Part shown: positions 21,102 to 35,713 of the stretch, one piece after another
How positions within the stretch are numbered: position 1 is the stretch's first letter
Layout of the letters: each line of letters begins with the position of its first letter
Assembly: GCA_009761415.1 (NCBI GenBank)
Contig: QUOL01000027.1
Span: forward strand, 186,001-250,000
Reading direction: 5' to 3'
Length of the DNA stretch: 64,000 bases
Source: Sarcomyxa edulis
Taxonomy: Eukaryota; Basidiomycota; Agaricomycetes; Agaricales; Mycenaceae
Notes under the pieces: model-generated
What the model was told of the DNA's origin: nothing
What the model saw: only the letters and a program-made list of their open reading frames with translations
Databases searched by the model: none
Translations under genes and position numbers: made by a program

Positions 21102-22704
21102 CTAAGGGAAGTACGAGTTGACGGGATACCCGAGTGAGGGAGCATAGCATCCATCGCTATTGTCAAGATACCAGCCAAAACTCGGATCCATAGGCTGTAA
21201 TGCCGTCCGCCCTTCCATTTCATCATACTCACAAGGCGGGAAGTAAGTCTCTGCATCTGTCCCGTTGTTAGGAGTGGCCTGCGTATCCGAAACGGGAGAA
21301 CTCTGGAAAGAGGAGTGGAAAGGGGACGGAGGTGTCGTTTCGGAGGGAAGTAGAGGCCTGCGGGGGGATGAGGTATATCTCGGGAACTCCGTAAGCCCAA
21401 AAGGGACTTCGAGCTCATCGAGATGAAAGCGAGGTCCTGATCGTGGAGTCGAACGAATAGCGTTCTTGATTTTGTAGACAATCGAGCGCAGTGTGATATT
21501 CGATGGATTGTCACTGGAAACGGCTCCACGATGGGTTCGGACGATATATTGTAATACGGTGTATCGGGTAGGATCTGTAGACCGGATATAAATCAGTAGA
21601 TCATTGACAAGTCCAATACTAAGTCTTATGAAACTCACCAGAACTGGCGCAAAGCTCATACCAGTATTCTGGTACTAATTTTACTTCGTAGAAAGACAGA
21701 CGATCTTCTGAATCTATTGATATCGGCGTTAAGAGATGAACCTCGGAATGGACGTGCGTGCCATTACGAAACACATGGTAAAGGGAACGGTGTGTAGCTG
21801 CTGCCAATGGCGCAGAAGAGGAGACTCTGACAGTTGGAGGAGTGTATGGGAGGGGAAGTGTTATGGTTGTGATTCTCTGATGATCGTCGGATCTAATATC
21901 TGGAGGAAGTTGATGCCATCGAGAGCCTTCGGAATGATGACACCCAGGTGGATTGAGAGTGGAGGGACGTGATAGGTCGTCGATTATATGGGGTGTGTCT
22001 CGGGTCCAGGATCGAGGATATGTCCAGTGAGGATCGCTCGAAACTGGTGGAGACGTTTTTTGAGATGGTTGAGTGTTAGACGGATGTGTGCGAGAAACGA
22101 CAAGGACGTTCATAGGACTCGTTGAAGGAGAGATGATTTCTGGAGTAGTCTCTGGAGCTGGAGGGGACGGAGTAACAGAAGGAAGTTCCACGGGCAGACC
22201 ATCTGCATGACCCTCCGTTGAAGAGAGTTCCCGGTCTGGCGAATACTCGCGACGAGATAACAAATGAAGTACTGTATACAGATTAGAGCTCGAGTGAATC
22301 TAGTCTACTACCATGACTCACTACGCTCTTGTCCACATGTATCTCTTAGCTGCTGAAGACGACTTCCCACTTGCTTCGCTGTCCTACGCTTTCCTGTAGT
22401 TTTGAAGATGTGATCCGAGATGTACTGATTACGTTTGGGGAAACGGTGAAGTAGTCGAGGATCCCCAGAAGTCGTTGGACGATATTGCTCTAGGGCTGAA
22501 GAACAAAGGATCAGTCTCATCTCTTCTTGCTAGATGTACATGCGTACCTTGTATCAAAGCAGACTCGACATTGGGAGGCCAAACCACTTCACTCCTTCCT
22601 TTCAAAGTCTTCCAGGCTTTGCGCTTGGTTACAACAGCTAGCGCCGCGTCTTGCGTCGTCTGACCGCTGAGCTGCAAGGAGGCACGTCCATCGACGGCAT
22701 CCAT
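21102..22704 (-). CDS. TEA/ATTS-domain transcription factor
   Basis: Exons 22704..22548, 22495..22322, 22271..21639 and 21574..21102 (50-64 nt introns) encode 478 residues. The TEA DNA-binding domain spans about residues 34-110 over exons 1-2: VVWPPNVESALIQALEQY for helix 1, then KRNQYISDHIFKTTGKRR and TAKQVGSRLQQLR for helices 2-3. This matches the AbaA/TEC1/TEF family, whose fungal members control conidiation, filamentation or development. The canonical helix-3 KQVSSH is KQVGSR here. The rest is Ser/Pro-rich, with a conserved-looking segment LSFYEVKLVPEYWYELC. The stop is TAG at 21102..21104. Target genes cannot be inferred from sequence. Confidence 0.9.
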
Positions 22705-23850
22705 CGGAGAGGTATCAGTGAATAGGAGGTGTCGACGCGCTCTCGTCTACGATCTCGTGAAGGATATAAGTAAGCCAGGTCAAAAAGATGAAACGGTGTC
22801 CTACAAGGAATCGATCAAGGCATCTCGTATATATCGCAAGACCAATTTAGTCTTGAACTAGATTGATGACCGACTTTGGCATCCAAACTGACTTTTCGAG
22901 CTTGAAGTCTAGTCCCATTGTGAGGAAAAACGTTGTCAGGGTGCCTTGTTAAACTTCGATACTCGACCTGAAATGAGAGGACAAAGGAAAAACAAGCAGA
23001 AATTTTGACTTACCGACCTAAAAGTGGCAACTACGGTTTGGACGGCATCTAGGATGGTGTGCCTGACTTTGTACCCTATATATTATATCTATGAGACCCT
23101 TTCATATGTTTTCTTCTGCTTCACACGCTGTCCCGCAAAGTAACTATTGATTCTGCCTAGTGCCTGCAGGTGGCGAGGACATGAACATTCGTCAGACTCG
23201 AAGCGGTCAAAGTAGAGGCTGGAAACTGTGATATACATACCTATACGACGTCAATTTCAAACCGCTTGGATAGCAAACGTTTCCGACGGTGATTGAGACC
23301 TCCCGGTGCCGAAAACTTATCCCTGGAAAGCAAAACTTGACGGACAGTGCCTGCGGTTTCCAGAGCTGCACTGGTAGTTTCCAGGAGCGTGCAGAATAAC
23401 ATGAGATGATGTGTGGCCTCGAATTGCACCTAGACAAGTACGCCATCCCTGGATTGCGCCACAGGATTTTCGCGATTTTCATTGATAGATTCAGTCGCGA
23501 CGTCGTTTAACAGCTTCCGTTCACAAAATGGGGTTTTTCACTCGAGACTACACTAACGAGTTATCTATACCAACTGAGAGTTATGAGCTTACAGAACCGA
23601 GAAACAAGAGAAAATTTACCCAATCTCTAGTCAATCTCTTGTACATGCTAGAGGTCAACTACCTCTGCATGACTCGGACTCTGTGAGCACCCGCTGGGCG
23701 CTGGGGTACCCGGCGGTCGAAAGAAAGAAAATTTGAATAAAATTCAGAGTCCGTATCAAGTTTTGTTCTGGTGACTCTGGTAAATAGGAGGGACGGCTTA
23801 CTTGGAACTTTCAAAGTAATTTCTTGGTGAATTTGTTCTTGGACGAGACG
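22705..23850. other. intergenic with one unresolved coding-like minus-strand segment
   Basis: Upstream of both the TEA gene and SWD3. On the minus strand, about 23426..23241 reads FEATHHLMLFCTLLETTSAA and ends KRLLSKRFEIDVV, preceded by a plausible acceptor TTGTCTAG. I could not find a convincing upstream exon, so I do not call a gene. The rest shows nothing. Confidence 0.35.
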
Positions 23851-25342
<1,492 letters not shown>

Positions 25343-25562
25343 TCTTCTCACACGCTGTTTCCTAGTCGGTCTTCCATCCATCTTATCGTCGCACTCCATC
25401 TATATCCCATATTCTGTATTTTTACATGTCCCCCTCTGTACGCATTCCTAGTTTTAATAGTTTTCGGTATCGTCCATGATGGTTGGTTATATTCGTACAA
25501 AGACTGGCTCGGAGCAACTAATGAAGTGCGATTACGGTAAAATGTCCATTGAATTCCGCCCG

Positions 25563-28500
25563 TTATTTGACCGGCTCAGCATGTAACAGACCTGGAACGA
25601 GGAAAGGAATGAGTGATGTCTGCCGTGGTACTTGAATAAAGCTTACCTTCTGCCACAACCTTGTCTTCCTCTGTCAAACCTGAATCGTGGGCCTCCAAAA
25701 AGGCGTCGACCTAGGCAGGGAAGAAATCAATGAGCACGAGACAGAAAAAGAGGAATTTAGAAGTCAAGACCAACCTCGTCCATGACTTGGTCATCATCTC
25801 CCCCATCTTCTAGATCATCCTCATCGCTCTCATCCTCGTCGTCCTTCGCATCATCAATAGCAAATGGCGTCCTCTCCATAAGAGCGGCGGCGGCAGCTTG
25901 TACCATTGGAACAGGTGAGAGCCCACCAGCGCTCGGCAATCCAGGAAGAGTCTTCGATTTTTCCGATATGGTATCAACACTGAGAGTCGAAGCAGACGCA
26001 GTCGTCGTAGTATGCAAAGTCGAGCTTTCAGAAGCGGTAAGACTTGATTTGGACGTAGAATGTCGCATAGAAGGTGTGAGGAGCGATTCTCGAGCTTTCG
26101 GTTCTTCCAACTTGGTGTATCTCCCGATAGATGGACGATGTATGACCTTGTCCGGCGTTTTGTAAGTGATATGTAACAAAGACAATTACAGAAGGAAAAT
26201 GCTTACCTGATGTTTCCCGATTGTCTTACCAATCTCATCAGTGAAGCTATTGAACATCTTCTTGTTGGTATCCGTTGCGATCGTTGCCCAGATGTCTCCC
26301 AGCAGCCCGCTATTCGATACCGGCAGCTCCATCTCCGGGAGTGGCTCCAGTCTGAACGACGCAGACAAGTCTGTCTCAAAGAAAGATTCAAGGACTTCAT
26401 CAGCAAGGACCACCATGCGGAATCTAACGGAGAAAGGTCAGAGAAACCAGTCGTAGGACTAGTGTAATAGTACAACATACGTTGCTAGATTGAGATATGG
26501 CTGATTGGAACTAATAGTCGGTGTAGGAGTTGTCTCGCCATCTGACTTCTCGGCATCAGGTTGTGGCAGAAGCGCATCCCCATATTCAAAGGCATTCGTC
26601 ATAAATCGACTGACTGCGCCGAGGTATGCATCTCCAACTTCATATCGGAAAATGAACTGACAAAAGATTAGACTATGTGAAACGAACAATTGGCTGAGAT
26701 TGACGTACCAAAAACGATTCGGATAAAGTCAAGACTTCGTCTTTGGTAAGATAACCGTCCTTGTTTTTATCGTGCAGATTGAAAAACCACTCGATGTTCT
26801 CCATTAGGTCGTTGAAAATGACACCGTCTAGGCCAGACACTAGGTCCTTTGGGACACATCAGCGACATTTTAAACAGAGCTGATCAGTCCGCTGAGGGAC
26901 ACGCACCTGGAACGACAAAGCGCCCCGACAAGACGTATCCCAAAAGAAAAACAACCTATCAATAAATTCGTGCTCAGCAATTTCACGATCAATCCGTTGC
27001 TGAAGTAGCGGAGTCAGTTAAGCAGAACGATATGTCGAAGATAAATCTATTCCCATACCTGGAATCCGTTCAAAACAATCTTCTCGTCTCTCGCCCAAGT
27101 CGCAACCTCACTAAGGAAATGCTGGAAAGTCCTCAGCTCAATCCTCGTCTCAGGCTTCTCGTCGTTCCCATCATGAGACTCGAGCAGAGTCGGGGCTGGT
27201 ATCACGGCAGGCGGTGGCGGAACGATGCACATGGCCTTGTACAACGCGTCATAGATAAGTCCAGCTTGTTCCTTGGTGAACCGTCCGAGAGTCTTGAGAT
27301 TTCGGATGGCTGACCGTTTAGAGAAAGATTCGATGCTGTGGATAATTTCGCTTCTGAATCTTCGTCGTTCAGCGAGGATCATGTCGTCTGTGATGACAGA
27401 GAATTCTCGGAACGACACTAGAAGGAGCTCTTGGAACCGGGTAATTGCTCGTGCACGAGGATCCTTGGAGTCTGGATGAGCAGAACCGCCAAGGGAAGCG
27501 AAATAATCTCGCATCAAGCTGGAGATACAACATCAGCAATTGGATACTGCCACAGCCATAGAAATGAGGCATACTTCAAGAATCCTCCATCGTCTTGTAT
27601 CTGTAGAAGCTTTTCGCCGTTAATTTTGAGAATAGCTACAAGGATACCAAATGATTGAGAATTCATGAACTAAATAATTTTGTTTCGCACTCACCAAGGC
27701 TGGAACGTAAAAGTATGAATAAGTGTTAATCAACCGACGGTCATTGATCACGCACCCTACTTGGAACAGGACTTTTGGACCCATACAGAAGAAACAGTCC
27801 ACTATCCGAAACGCAAAAATCATAGGCATGCTATTGATGTACCTGATTTGCGATCGTCAAGCAGAGTTTTGTTCCTATTAAACGTGATGCTTACAAGCTC
27901 AAGAACCAAGGCAAGGAAGCCACTGAGAGTTGTACATCCACATCTTGGAAATGATCGTGAATGATGGGCAAGGTCCGTTGCACGAGAGATTCGAAGACCC
28001 GCTGGTCAAGGAGGGTGCCGTGCATTGAAGGGCTGCATCAACAATAAGTTTCATCTTGAAGATAGGATAACAGGATTTGAGTGATACGGACGCATAGTAT
28101 CCGGGAAGAAGCCTATCACATAAGACCTCGAGCAACCAAAATGCCTGTTCCTCGGACATGTAGCTGTCACGAGGAGTCAGTATAATGAGTGTCGGCTTAG
28201 ACAAGGCGAACGTACATCAAAATTGCAGCGGCTAGGATATTCATAGCCTGAAGAGTATCAGTGACAAGTTCAAAGCTCTCTCAGGAACTAAGCATACCTG
28301 ACAATATCCCAGCTCGGGATTTTTGAACGAATACGCTTGCAGTACCCTTCTCAATGCACTGATGCCTTCCTCGGATTGATAACCGGCATATTCGGGAAGA
28401 CTTCGATGCAGATCCTTTTCGATGTCTTCTGTACTGGTGCTAGTTCTCCCCTTGTTGTCTTCCAGAAGTTGTTCATAATAACCCGGGTTGGAATAGCGCA

Positions 28501-29532
28501 GGTAAATGGAACCAGATAGGGTTTCCCACATCTCTCCTCGCAATCGATTTGGAAGCCCGACTTGTACAAGACGCGTACACTGCGGATATCTCAGAAGAGT
28601 GAGATTGCGGCCATGCGCTGGCACCCGAATGTTAGTGTGCTTTCATGCGATATGAATGAACGCCCTACTTCTGAGATATGCTGTCCAGAGTTTGATTTTG
28701 GATGCTTCACGTAGCCTACGAACTGTGTCATGCGCGTTGGGATTTCATATGGGTTCAAGACGCACTTTTTGGGATCTCCAGGAAACTTAAAGCGCAAGCC
28801 TAAACCACCATGGTAAGTCGATTCTCGAGGTGCTGATGCTTGGTTTTCCTCGCTGATGAGACTTCCATCTTCACGTTCGTTATCCGCTACGGATGATGAT
28901 GTAGGCACAAGAGCCTCAGAATAACAGGTCTTAACGAAACCCTTCACAAGCTTCATCTGACCCCGCTGAAGCTCAATCTTCAATGCATCTCGGAGAAGAG
29001 AGCAAAATAGGTCCGCGGTCGGCCGCAGGGAGGTCAGTTGAACGATCTAAAACAACATGGCATCGTTTAGTGTCTTAACGTTCACGCATTGATAGATTGA
29101 CTAACAATCTTCATCCCATGCCACATGGATAGACTTAGTGCATATATTCCCGCACGCGCGTTCAGCCGCTCTACTCTCCGTATAGTGGAAAGTGGGATGG
29201 TGAAACGTACGGACTTCCGATCTAGCGATGTAAATGCCAGATATGGAGACATAAGATAGAGTTTTCCTGCCTAATGATGGTGCCCATTACTCAACACAAA
29301 GGATACAGGAGTATTGGATCCATTCAACCAGATAAGCACTCACGTATGAATCCTCTTCTCCCTGTACACCAAGACTAAGAACCGCGTTTATGTCCATCTT
29401 TTCCACTTCTTCCGAAGGGGATTTGACGGTTCCATCTAGAGATCCAACTGAGGGAAGAGAGAAGAATATCTGTGTCTGCTGCTCCTTAGTCGGTTCCTTG
29501 AAATTGCGAAGAGCTGTAGATATCGTTGACAT
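25563..29532 (-). CDS. GRAM-TBC-EF-hand Rab GTPase-activating protein (GYP2/TBC1D8-9 type)
   Basis: A long gene with many small exons. The first five are 29532..29344, 29270..29106, 29046..28766, 28715..28669 and 28617..28298; the last ends at TAA 25563. Domains in order: GRAM ([20 protein letters not shown]), a linker, then the TBC domain starting [17 protein letters not shown]. The TBC carries IEKDLHRS with the catalytic arginine finger and GYCQ(AMN) with the glutamine finger. An EF-hand-like loop follows ([16 protein letters not shown]), and the tail is Ser/Thr-rich, acidic and ends HAEPVK. Both catalytic residues are present, so GAP activity toward a Rab on endomembranes is likely. The coding match is unambiguous across at least six exons; I did not fix every junction in 28.2-25.7 kb. 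Confidence 0.9.
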
Positions 29533-31388
29533 ATTGTCTCGTTAATTCTTGAGCGTTCAAGAACGCGACTTCTGTGGAAATAGGGATATAGAAGGACAGA
29601 AGATCAACGAGCGTCGACTAGGTGGCCAGTCGTATCTAGATAGAACAGCGTCGGACGCTGAGGGCGTTGGGAGAAACTGAGCGAATGAGCCTTGCCCGGC
29701 GTAGGCTTCTGAGGCGGTGAAGTGGGAGAGATCCAGCAAAAACATACGAATTTACACCGGAACTTGCTTATTTCGGATTTGTCCCAAAGTAATTCGTACC
29801 AAAAACATTAAAGAGTCTTCTACGCTGCTTTTCCTTCTCATCTCGCTGTTACTTGTTTCATGGTGCCCGCTTCCGCTTGGACTGCATCGATGTCTTCCAA
29901 ATTGACCTATCGAGAGTCTTTGCAACTTTGCAAATATGCACTGTTCGACGATGGCGCTTTGTCTTTAGCGGATGCTTGAAAGCACATTCTTTGGGAAGGT
30001 CACTCTGGAATCGCGGATACTCTCTACAGCATCGCCCACGAGGCTGAACGACATATAATCCTACAATTCAAGAATACCAAAGAGTAGTTTTGAACAAGTT
30101 TTGAAGTCCACCTGGTCCATCAGCGCTAGCTCGTACATACTCGTGGTCAGATGCCCGCCGATTAAAACAACGCATATAAGGACATGCGGGCTCTTGAACT
30201 CTGTCTAGGCACTAGGGGAAAGGATGAATATAGGACGACGGCTATTTTTACGGAATAACCTCGACATCGATCTCTTTGTACCTAGTCCAGCTCGTCCCAA
30301 CATTCACAGCATCTCGTTATGGTTTGAACCTTGCGGAAACCCGGGATACGAGACTGTCTGCAGGCCTACAGTACTGGAGGACGCGTCGACGCGCGAGAAA
30401 CAGAGCATATCAAGAAGGCATTGTTCTGCGAGCGTGACAGACTTTTTGCTCAGCCCCTCTGTGACCCGCTGTGACAGTTCGCGAAACACAAAGTTCTTGA
30501 GGACCTGAGCTACACAAGTTGTTACTGTGGCGTTTCAAATATGTGTAGGCGAACAAAACTCTCTCTTTTGCACCAACTTGATACAATTATTGTCTTACCA
30601 ATGGTGCGCACCTTCTTTTCTGTTCATTGGCGGACGGTCGACCCGCATACCCCAGAGAGCAACAAGAGGGAAGCTACGCGGATGTTTTCATTGCTACGGC
30701 ATTGGGCGTCTCCGTTTCAGGTGTAATGACCTTTCCGCGCAGCTTTTTTCGCTGTTATTCTTGTCGTGGGCAAGCTCCAGTCAGAGTCTGTAGCAGTTGT
30801 GTACGGTACTAGTCGAAACTAGTGATAAAACTGGAGACATCGTATCGTTGGACGGGTTGAGCACAGATCCAAGTTGAAGCGCCACAGACTTTCTTTCAAC
30901 TTTCTTTTCTCTTTCATGGAAGTATTCACTCAAGATATTTGCGGTTGTTGTACTTGCAGGACATTGACGCCCAATTGACGCCGCCGACACTCTCGGAGCC
31001 ACTTTGCGGTGTGTCAGATCTGCAGACACAACATTGTTTGTGGGATTTTCGGAGTTAACACCACGCTATTAATACCGTCTGAGGAGATTTGCACCGTTGC
31101 ATCATGCGAGTTACGAGAACGAGCATCTCACCAGCGTGCTTCTAGTCGCAGTCCCAATCGTCTCACTCCTTGACCCCACTGGCAACTGCTGCTTCGTAGC
31201 ACTATAATTCCTTCGCATTGCACTCTGAGTAGCACATAGTTCGACTTCAGGCCAACCCCCAACAGACTAATCGGTATTTTGCTCCGACAACTCTAGTTGT
31301 GACTCGTCGGGCAAATGTGAGTCTCGCATCTCGTAGTTCTCTCTGAACGACTAATTGTCTCAGCTGATTGTCTCGTTGATTTTTAGAG
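29533..31388. other. intergenic, no gene recognised
   Basis: Some frames of 60-94 codons occur on both strands, none with a domain. CT-rich and CAATT-like stretches just before 31389 may form the promoter of the F-box gene. Confidence 0.45.
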
Positions 31389-33013
31389 ATGGTGAACACG
31401 CAGTCGCGCATCTCCAGAAGCCCATACAATCACCCCCTCCTTCCAGAGATTTGGCTGTATGTGTTCCCTCATCTTCCGACAGAAAGTCTTCCCAACGTCA
31501 CATTGACATGTCGAGACTTCCTCTGGCTTGCCCAACATCTGATGTTCTCGGACGTCGTCTTTCATCCATTCCAAATGCATCGTGGATCGGGACAGATTAT
31601 GAAGTCCAAGGACTGGATCAAGAAGAACAGCGACATTCTGAAGTTTTGGGCCTCCCCTCGAATCGCGCATGCCATCCACAGCTGCACAGTGGCCCCTTCA
31701 ATGACGTATGCCATCTCTACACTCTCAGAATCACAATCTACCATCGAGGCCGTTATCGACGATGACCTCTTCTCCACCCTACTCCGACTCCCCAATTTGA
31801 AGCATCTCTCTTTTCGCTTCGGCCGGTTTCCCAGAAAACAACTGGAGAAACTGTGCCAACTCAAGCTGACTAGTCTGACTCTTAACTCGTGCCTGATTAC
31901 GGATCCATCGAGCATATCGGACCTGGTTCTTCAGGCCGCACAAGTGACTTTCATTTGCAGTCGTTCTAGCGGCATGCCCCAGGATTCTTATCATAATCAA
32001 GGATGGCTCCCACTACTCGATAATCGTTATTTGGAGGAACTTACAATCTCAGACGTCGAGTCGGCCCAAGTCCTCATCCAAGATCAAGCCAGCCTGACCT
32101 CTTTCGACTCCTTACGTGTTCTTTCCACATGTTCATCAAACTTCATTTCTCTCCTCTCATCGCTGCTCCCAAAGTGCCGTGGTCTCGAGGAATTGACCAT
32201 TCGCCCCCCGGTACCTTACTGTTTCATCAAAGAAGATTCCAGTTTCGATCAACGGAGACAGATCGCTTCATTGGCATCATGTTCAGAGCTATCCTGGGTT
32301 CCTCGGCTTCATTCGTACCAGGGACCTCACGAGTTCATGCCTTTCGTGACTCAGGGTGGCAGCCTCCGCAAAGTAAAGCTTTGGAGCTTGACCACGGGAG
32401 ACTACTGTGATCTGAAGCAGCTACACTGCAGCCTCGATTTAGCACGCCAAATCTCACAGCTCGAATTTTTCGACGCGTCTTTCTGTAAAGTATCACGTTC
32501 CCCCTTCACATCGCTCCTCACAATCCTCTCCAGCGTCAAAACGCTGTGTCTAAATGTCCGCCCAGTAGCGGAACGCACAACTTTACGCACAAACATACCC
32601 CCAATGCTACGACCTGAACTTCACAACACATTATCGGTATGTTTGGCCTTCGTGCATTCCTTTCTAGAGGACTCACTAATTATCCACACAAAGTCACTAC
32701 TCGATGCGCTTACAGAGAATATGTCTCCGACGGTCGAGAAATTGAAAGTGTCCTGGGGGTATCCCGATGTGTTACAGAGCGATATCGGAGATCTGCTGCC
32801 TTCCTACAAGGACCGTCTGAAGCGTTGCTTCCCGAGCCTCAAATGCATCTGGATATCGGGATACGTGTCTACTTTCTTCTGGTTAAGAGGACAGAGCGGT
32901 GCTGATACGTTGATAATAGAATCTGGTGTGTGTTCTACTGCGTCTTCTTTTTGTCAAGTTCTGATTCGCTAGAATTCATAGACATGAGTCTGCAAACGTT
33001 GTTCGAAGCCTAG
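31389..33013 (+). CDS. F-box/leucine-rich-repeat-like protein
   Basis: The main exon 31389..32925 is open for 512 codons. Residues 15-60 form an F-box-like start (LLPEIWLYVFPHLPTESLPN, then LTCRDFLWLAQHLMFSDVVF). Leucine-rich-like strands follow: LPNLKHLSFRFG, LKLTSLTLNSC, RYLEELTISDVES and CRGLEELTIRP. A weak intron 32926..32981 (GTGTGT to TTCATAG, 56 nt) would add MSLQTLFEA and stop at 33013; without it the frame stops at 32972. I prefer the spliced end but it is uncertain. Not close in sequence to the tandem pair at 18-20 kb. Likely substrate adaptor of an SCF ligase, by family only. Confidence 0.75.
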
Positions 33014-33812
33014 TCAAGACATATCTATGATGCTACTATCATTGGGAGCTTTCATCACCATCTATCGTCATTCACAATAGAGTCAAAACCTACGAAATGG
33101 GTCACCTTCCTGACCCATTTCGTGGGTATTGACTGTAAAGCGTATTTAGGCAGTCTCCTCGAATGAACTGAAAGTAACTGTGGTACGTTTTCTCCACTGG
33201 TGAACCAATCAATTCTCATCGAAACCTGTCAGGTCGAACGCTATACAATTTTTCCAAACTCTTTGAACCCCACCTACTCTAAAATCGGCTACTTATGTAC
33301 AGAGCTGTACAGAGAACGAACATAGACGCTTTCCTGATATGTACTTCTCCCCTCTCGAACTTTCCTCGACGACTACTCTTCATATGACTTTGACGTTGAC
33401 GTGTTATCCAGAGTACTCTTATCGAAATAGAAATACGCACTGCTGCGGACAAACAGAGGAGAAGAATGTATTATAATGACTCCGTGCCCCTCTCCGTGGC
33501 TCAAGAAGTGTGGTACAATTGTGCGTCAAGAAGCTCAAAATCTAGGTATCTATATATCGTTAATATTATCATAATTATCTGACCACTAAGATACTCCAAA
33601 AGAAGGCGTGTGTGTGGAAACGAGTGGCGTAGCTGGAGTACGTTATGGGTCCAAAGGTTGGATAGAATTGATATTACAATGGGAGGTCGTCTCCCTGGTC
33701 TCCATGTCCAATATGGATGGCGAGTACATCCCGTCCTGATGAAGGGAGAACTCGCCGAGGTGTCCGAATCCTAGGGGATGCGAGCGGGTTTAGAGTGCGG
33801 GCCAAGAAAGGA
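33014..33812. other. convergent intergenic containing a strong hairpin
   Basis: Two genes end toward this interval. Apart from the inverted repeat at 33081 nothing coding is seen; the 78-codon frame at 33717 overlaps the last exon of the glycosyltransferase on the other strand. Confidence 0.5.
33081..33134. repeat. 24-bp stem, 6-nt loop inverted repeat
   Basis: Arms 33081..33104 and 33111..33134 pair at 22 of 24 positions. The inner 13 bp (ACGAAATGGGTCA) pair perfectly around the loop CCTTCC, and the outer ends are AGTCA/TGACT. It lies 70 bp past the F-box gene stop. It could be a 3'-end RNA structure or a very short palindromic element. Confidence 0.85.
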
Positions 33813-35713
33813 TCACCAGAAACGAGTATTCTCAGACGGCATCTTGTGACTCATTCGCATCATAACAACGTTCGAAGTCAAACTCGAAAACTGAAAAACA
33901 AACGAAAGGAATACACCGATGAGCACCTCAAGCTAGATATCATTAACAGATAACACTCACTCCGTTGCCAACAAACACCTGTGCTCTCTGTCCGATATAC
34001 ATGTCCACGGCTTGGGCCACGTATTTCTGCTCCCAATTCAATTCCAAATCGCGGCTACTCACGATATCTTCCCATTCTCCGGCTTTCTGGAACGCCTCTT
34101 TGAGCTCTTGTATCCATTCTCTAGGCGCGTTCGTCATAATGAACACCTTCTTCAAAGGTCCTCGATGCTCTGGATCCCAACCGTTGCGTTCTGCAGCCTT
34201 CTCGACCATTTCGAGCTGGATATTCATCACTTTCTCGACGATTTGCGGGATCGTAGGGAAGCAATGTCTCATGTATATATCAGTATTTTCCGGTGTATTC
34301 GTCCCCCATCCTGCTCCAGGCGGTGGCAGGAATCTATCCGGCAATGATGGGAATGTGTTGAAACCGTTCCATTCGCTTGACCAGTTCGCAAGATGACCAC
34401 AATGTTGTGCGAAATCGCCACGACGGATATGTAGGGCGATTATTCCTGGTAGAGGTTTCAGAGAGTCTTTCTTGAGCGTGGAAACGGTGGATAGAGAGGA
34501 GGAAGGGAAATGTGGGAGGAAGGACATGAAGGATGATTGTGGTGCTTCCAAGGCGAATAGGTCCTTGTTCTTGTCGTATGCGGATAGAATCAGGGGAGAC
34601 CAATTGAGTTTCGTCAGGATCGGAGAGTGGGATAGAGAAGGCCATATGTCTAATAGTCGTCTTGAGCCGAAGATCCTGTCGAAAGAGATTGAGTATAACC
34701 AGAGATCAATATACGAGATGAACTCACCAAATATTGAATATCTGTTCAGATTCCCTCTCAATTTCCACGCATCGGTCTTCTATGAAATTGAGCTTCTCTA
34801 TCCAAGCAGCTAGCACTTCTGCTGCTGTCGCATCGCCACCTATGTTGTCTGTCACTTCTTTGGTGTGGATGACAGTCCGCGTTGGGCATTGCTTAGAAAA
34901 GTAGTCTGTCGATACTGCTCGAGGGACGTCGCTGCTACGGCCGAACGATCCACCTATGATCGGGCCTATGGTATGGTGAAGATAGATTAGGTTATGACGC
35001 AAACACGAGATTCTAATCACTGACCAGATAAAAGTGCCGAGAGGGGTATCCTTGCAGGTATAATTTTCCCTCCATACTCGGAATAGTCTTGAGAATATCT
35101 ATCCCAAGTGTAATCATCGAATACGAAACTGATAGATCGGGAATGGGTTTAAACTTTAGGATATCACGGTGGTGAGTTTATTTTTTCACGTACGCTCGTC
35201 GTGAAGAATATGCAAGATGGGCATTCAATATGAGCTCTTGCATAACGTTCCCCCAACCAGATGCTGCATTGTTGAGATGAGCATGAGCCGACCGATCCTG
35301 ATACAAGATGCGGACTTACAGTGTGCATGGTTGGCAATCCAGAGGAATTTCGCATTCTTTCCATCGGGAAACGGGAGGTTTGGATTATGTTGTGGGAATC
35401 CTTCCTCGTATTCGTGGTATTGGCGATACAATGGCGGTTTCCCTGGGACCTCCACGGCCTGTGGTAACAAGACAAATTCCTCGGTTTCATCTACCGACCC
35501 ATCGACCTTGAACATAAAAAGGAGAACCGAGATGGACACCAGGCCGACTACGAGGATACGGGCATATCGTTTTGTGAGCAGTGCGCGCTGGCCCCTGGCC
35601 CGCCACGAGACGGATTCAATGATGGGTGAACCCGTTGGAAGAATCGAGTAATCTGAGGCTCCTCTCCAGCCGTATAGAACTCGCTGGCCCAAGTTCTCTA
35701 AAAACAAAGACAT
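33813..35713 (-). CDS. type II membrane protein related to GDP-fucose protein O-fucosyltransferases
   Basis: Several exons. The first is 35713..35320 and the last 33890..33813, with the penultimate exon ending at 33961. Start ATG 35713 (MSLFLENLGQRVLYGWRG) gives a short cytoplasmic tail and one membrane anchor (RYARILVVGLVSISVLLFMF), as in Golgi glycosyltransferases. The lumenal part has SGWGNVMQELILNAHLAY, FVFDDYTWDRYSQDY and IIALHIRRGDF, the nucleotide-sugar-binding HxRRGD motif of the O-FucT fold. It ends with YIGQRAQVFVGNG and FSSLTSNVVMMRM, another conserved donor-binding element. The enzyme probably adds a sugar to secreted or wall proteins; donor and acceptor are not proven. Upstream frames beginning at a GTG (35749) were not used. 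Confidence 0.85.
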
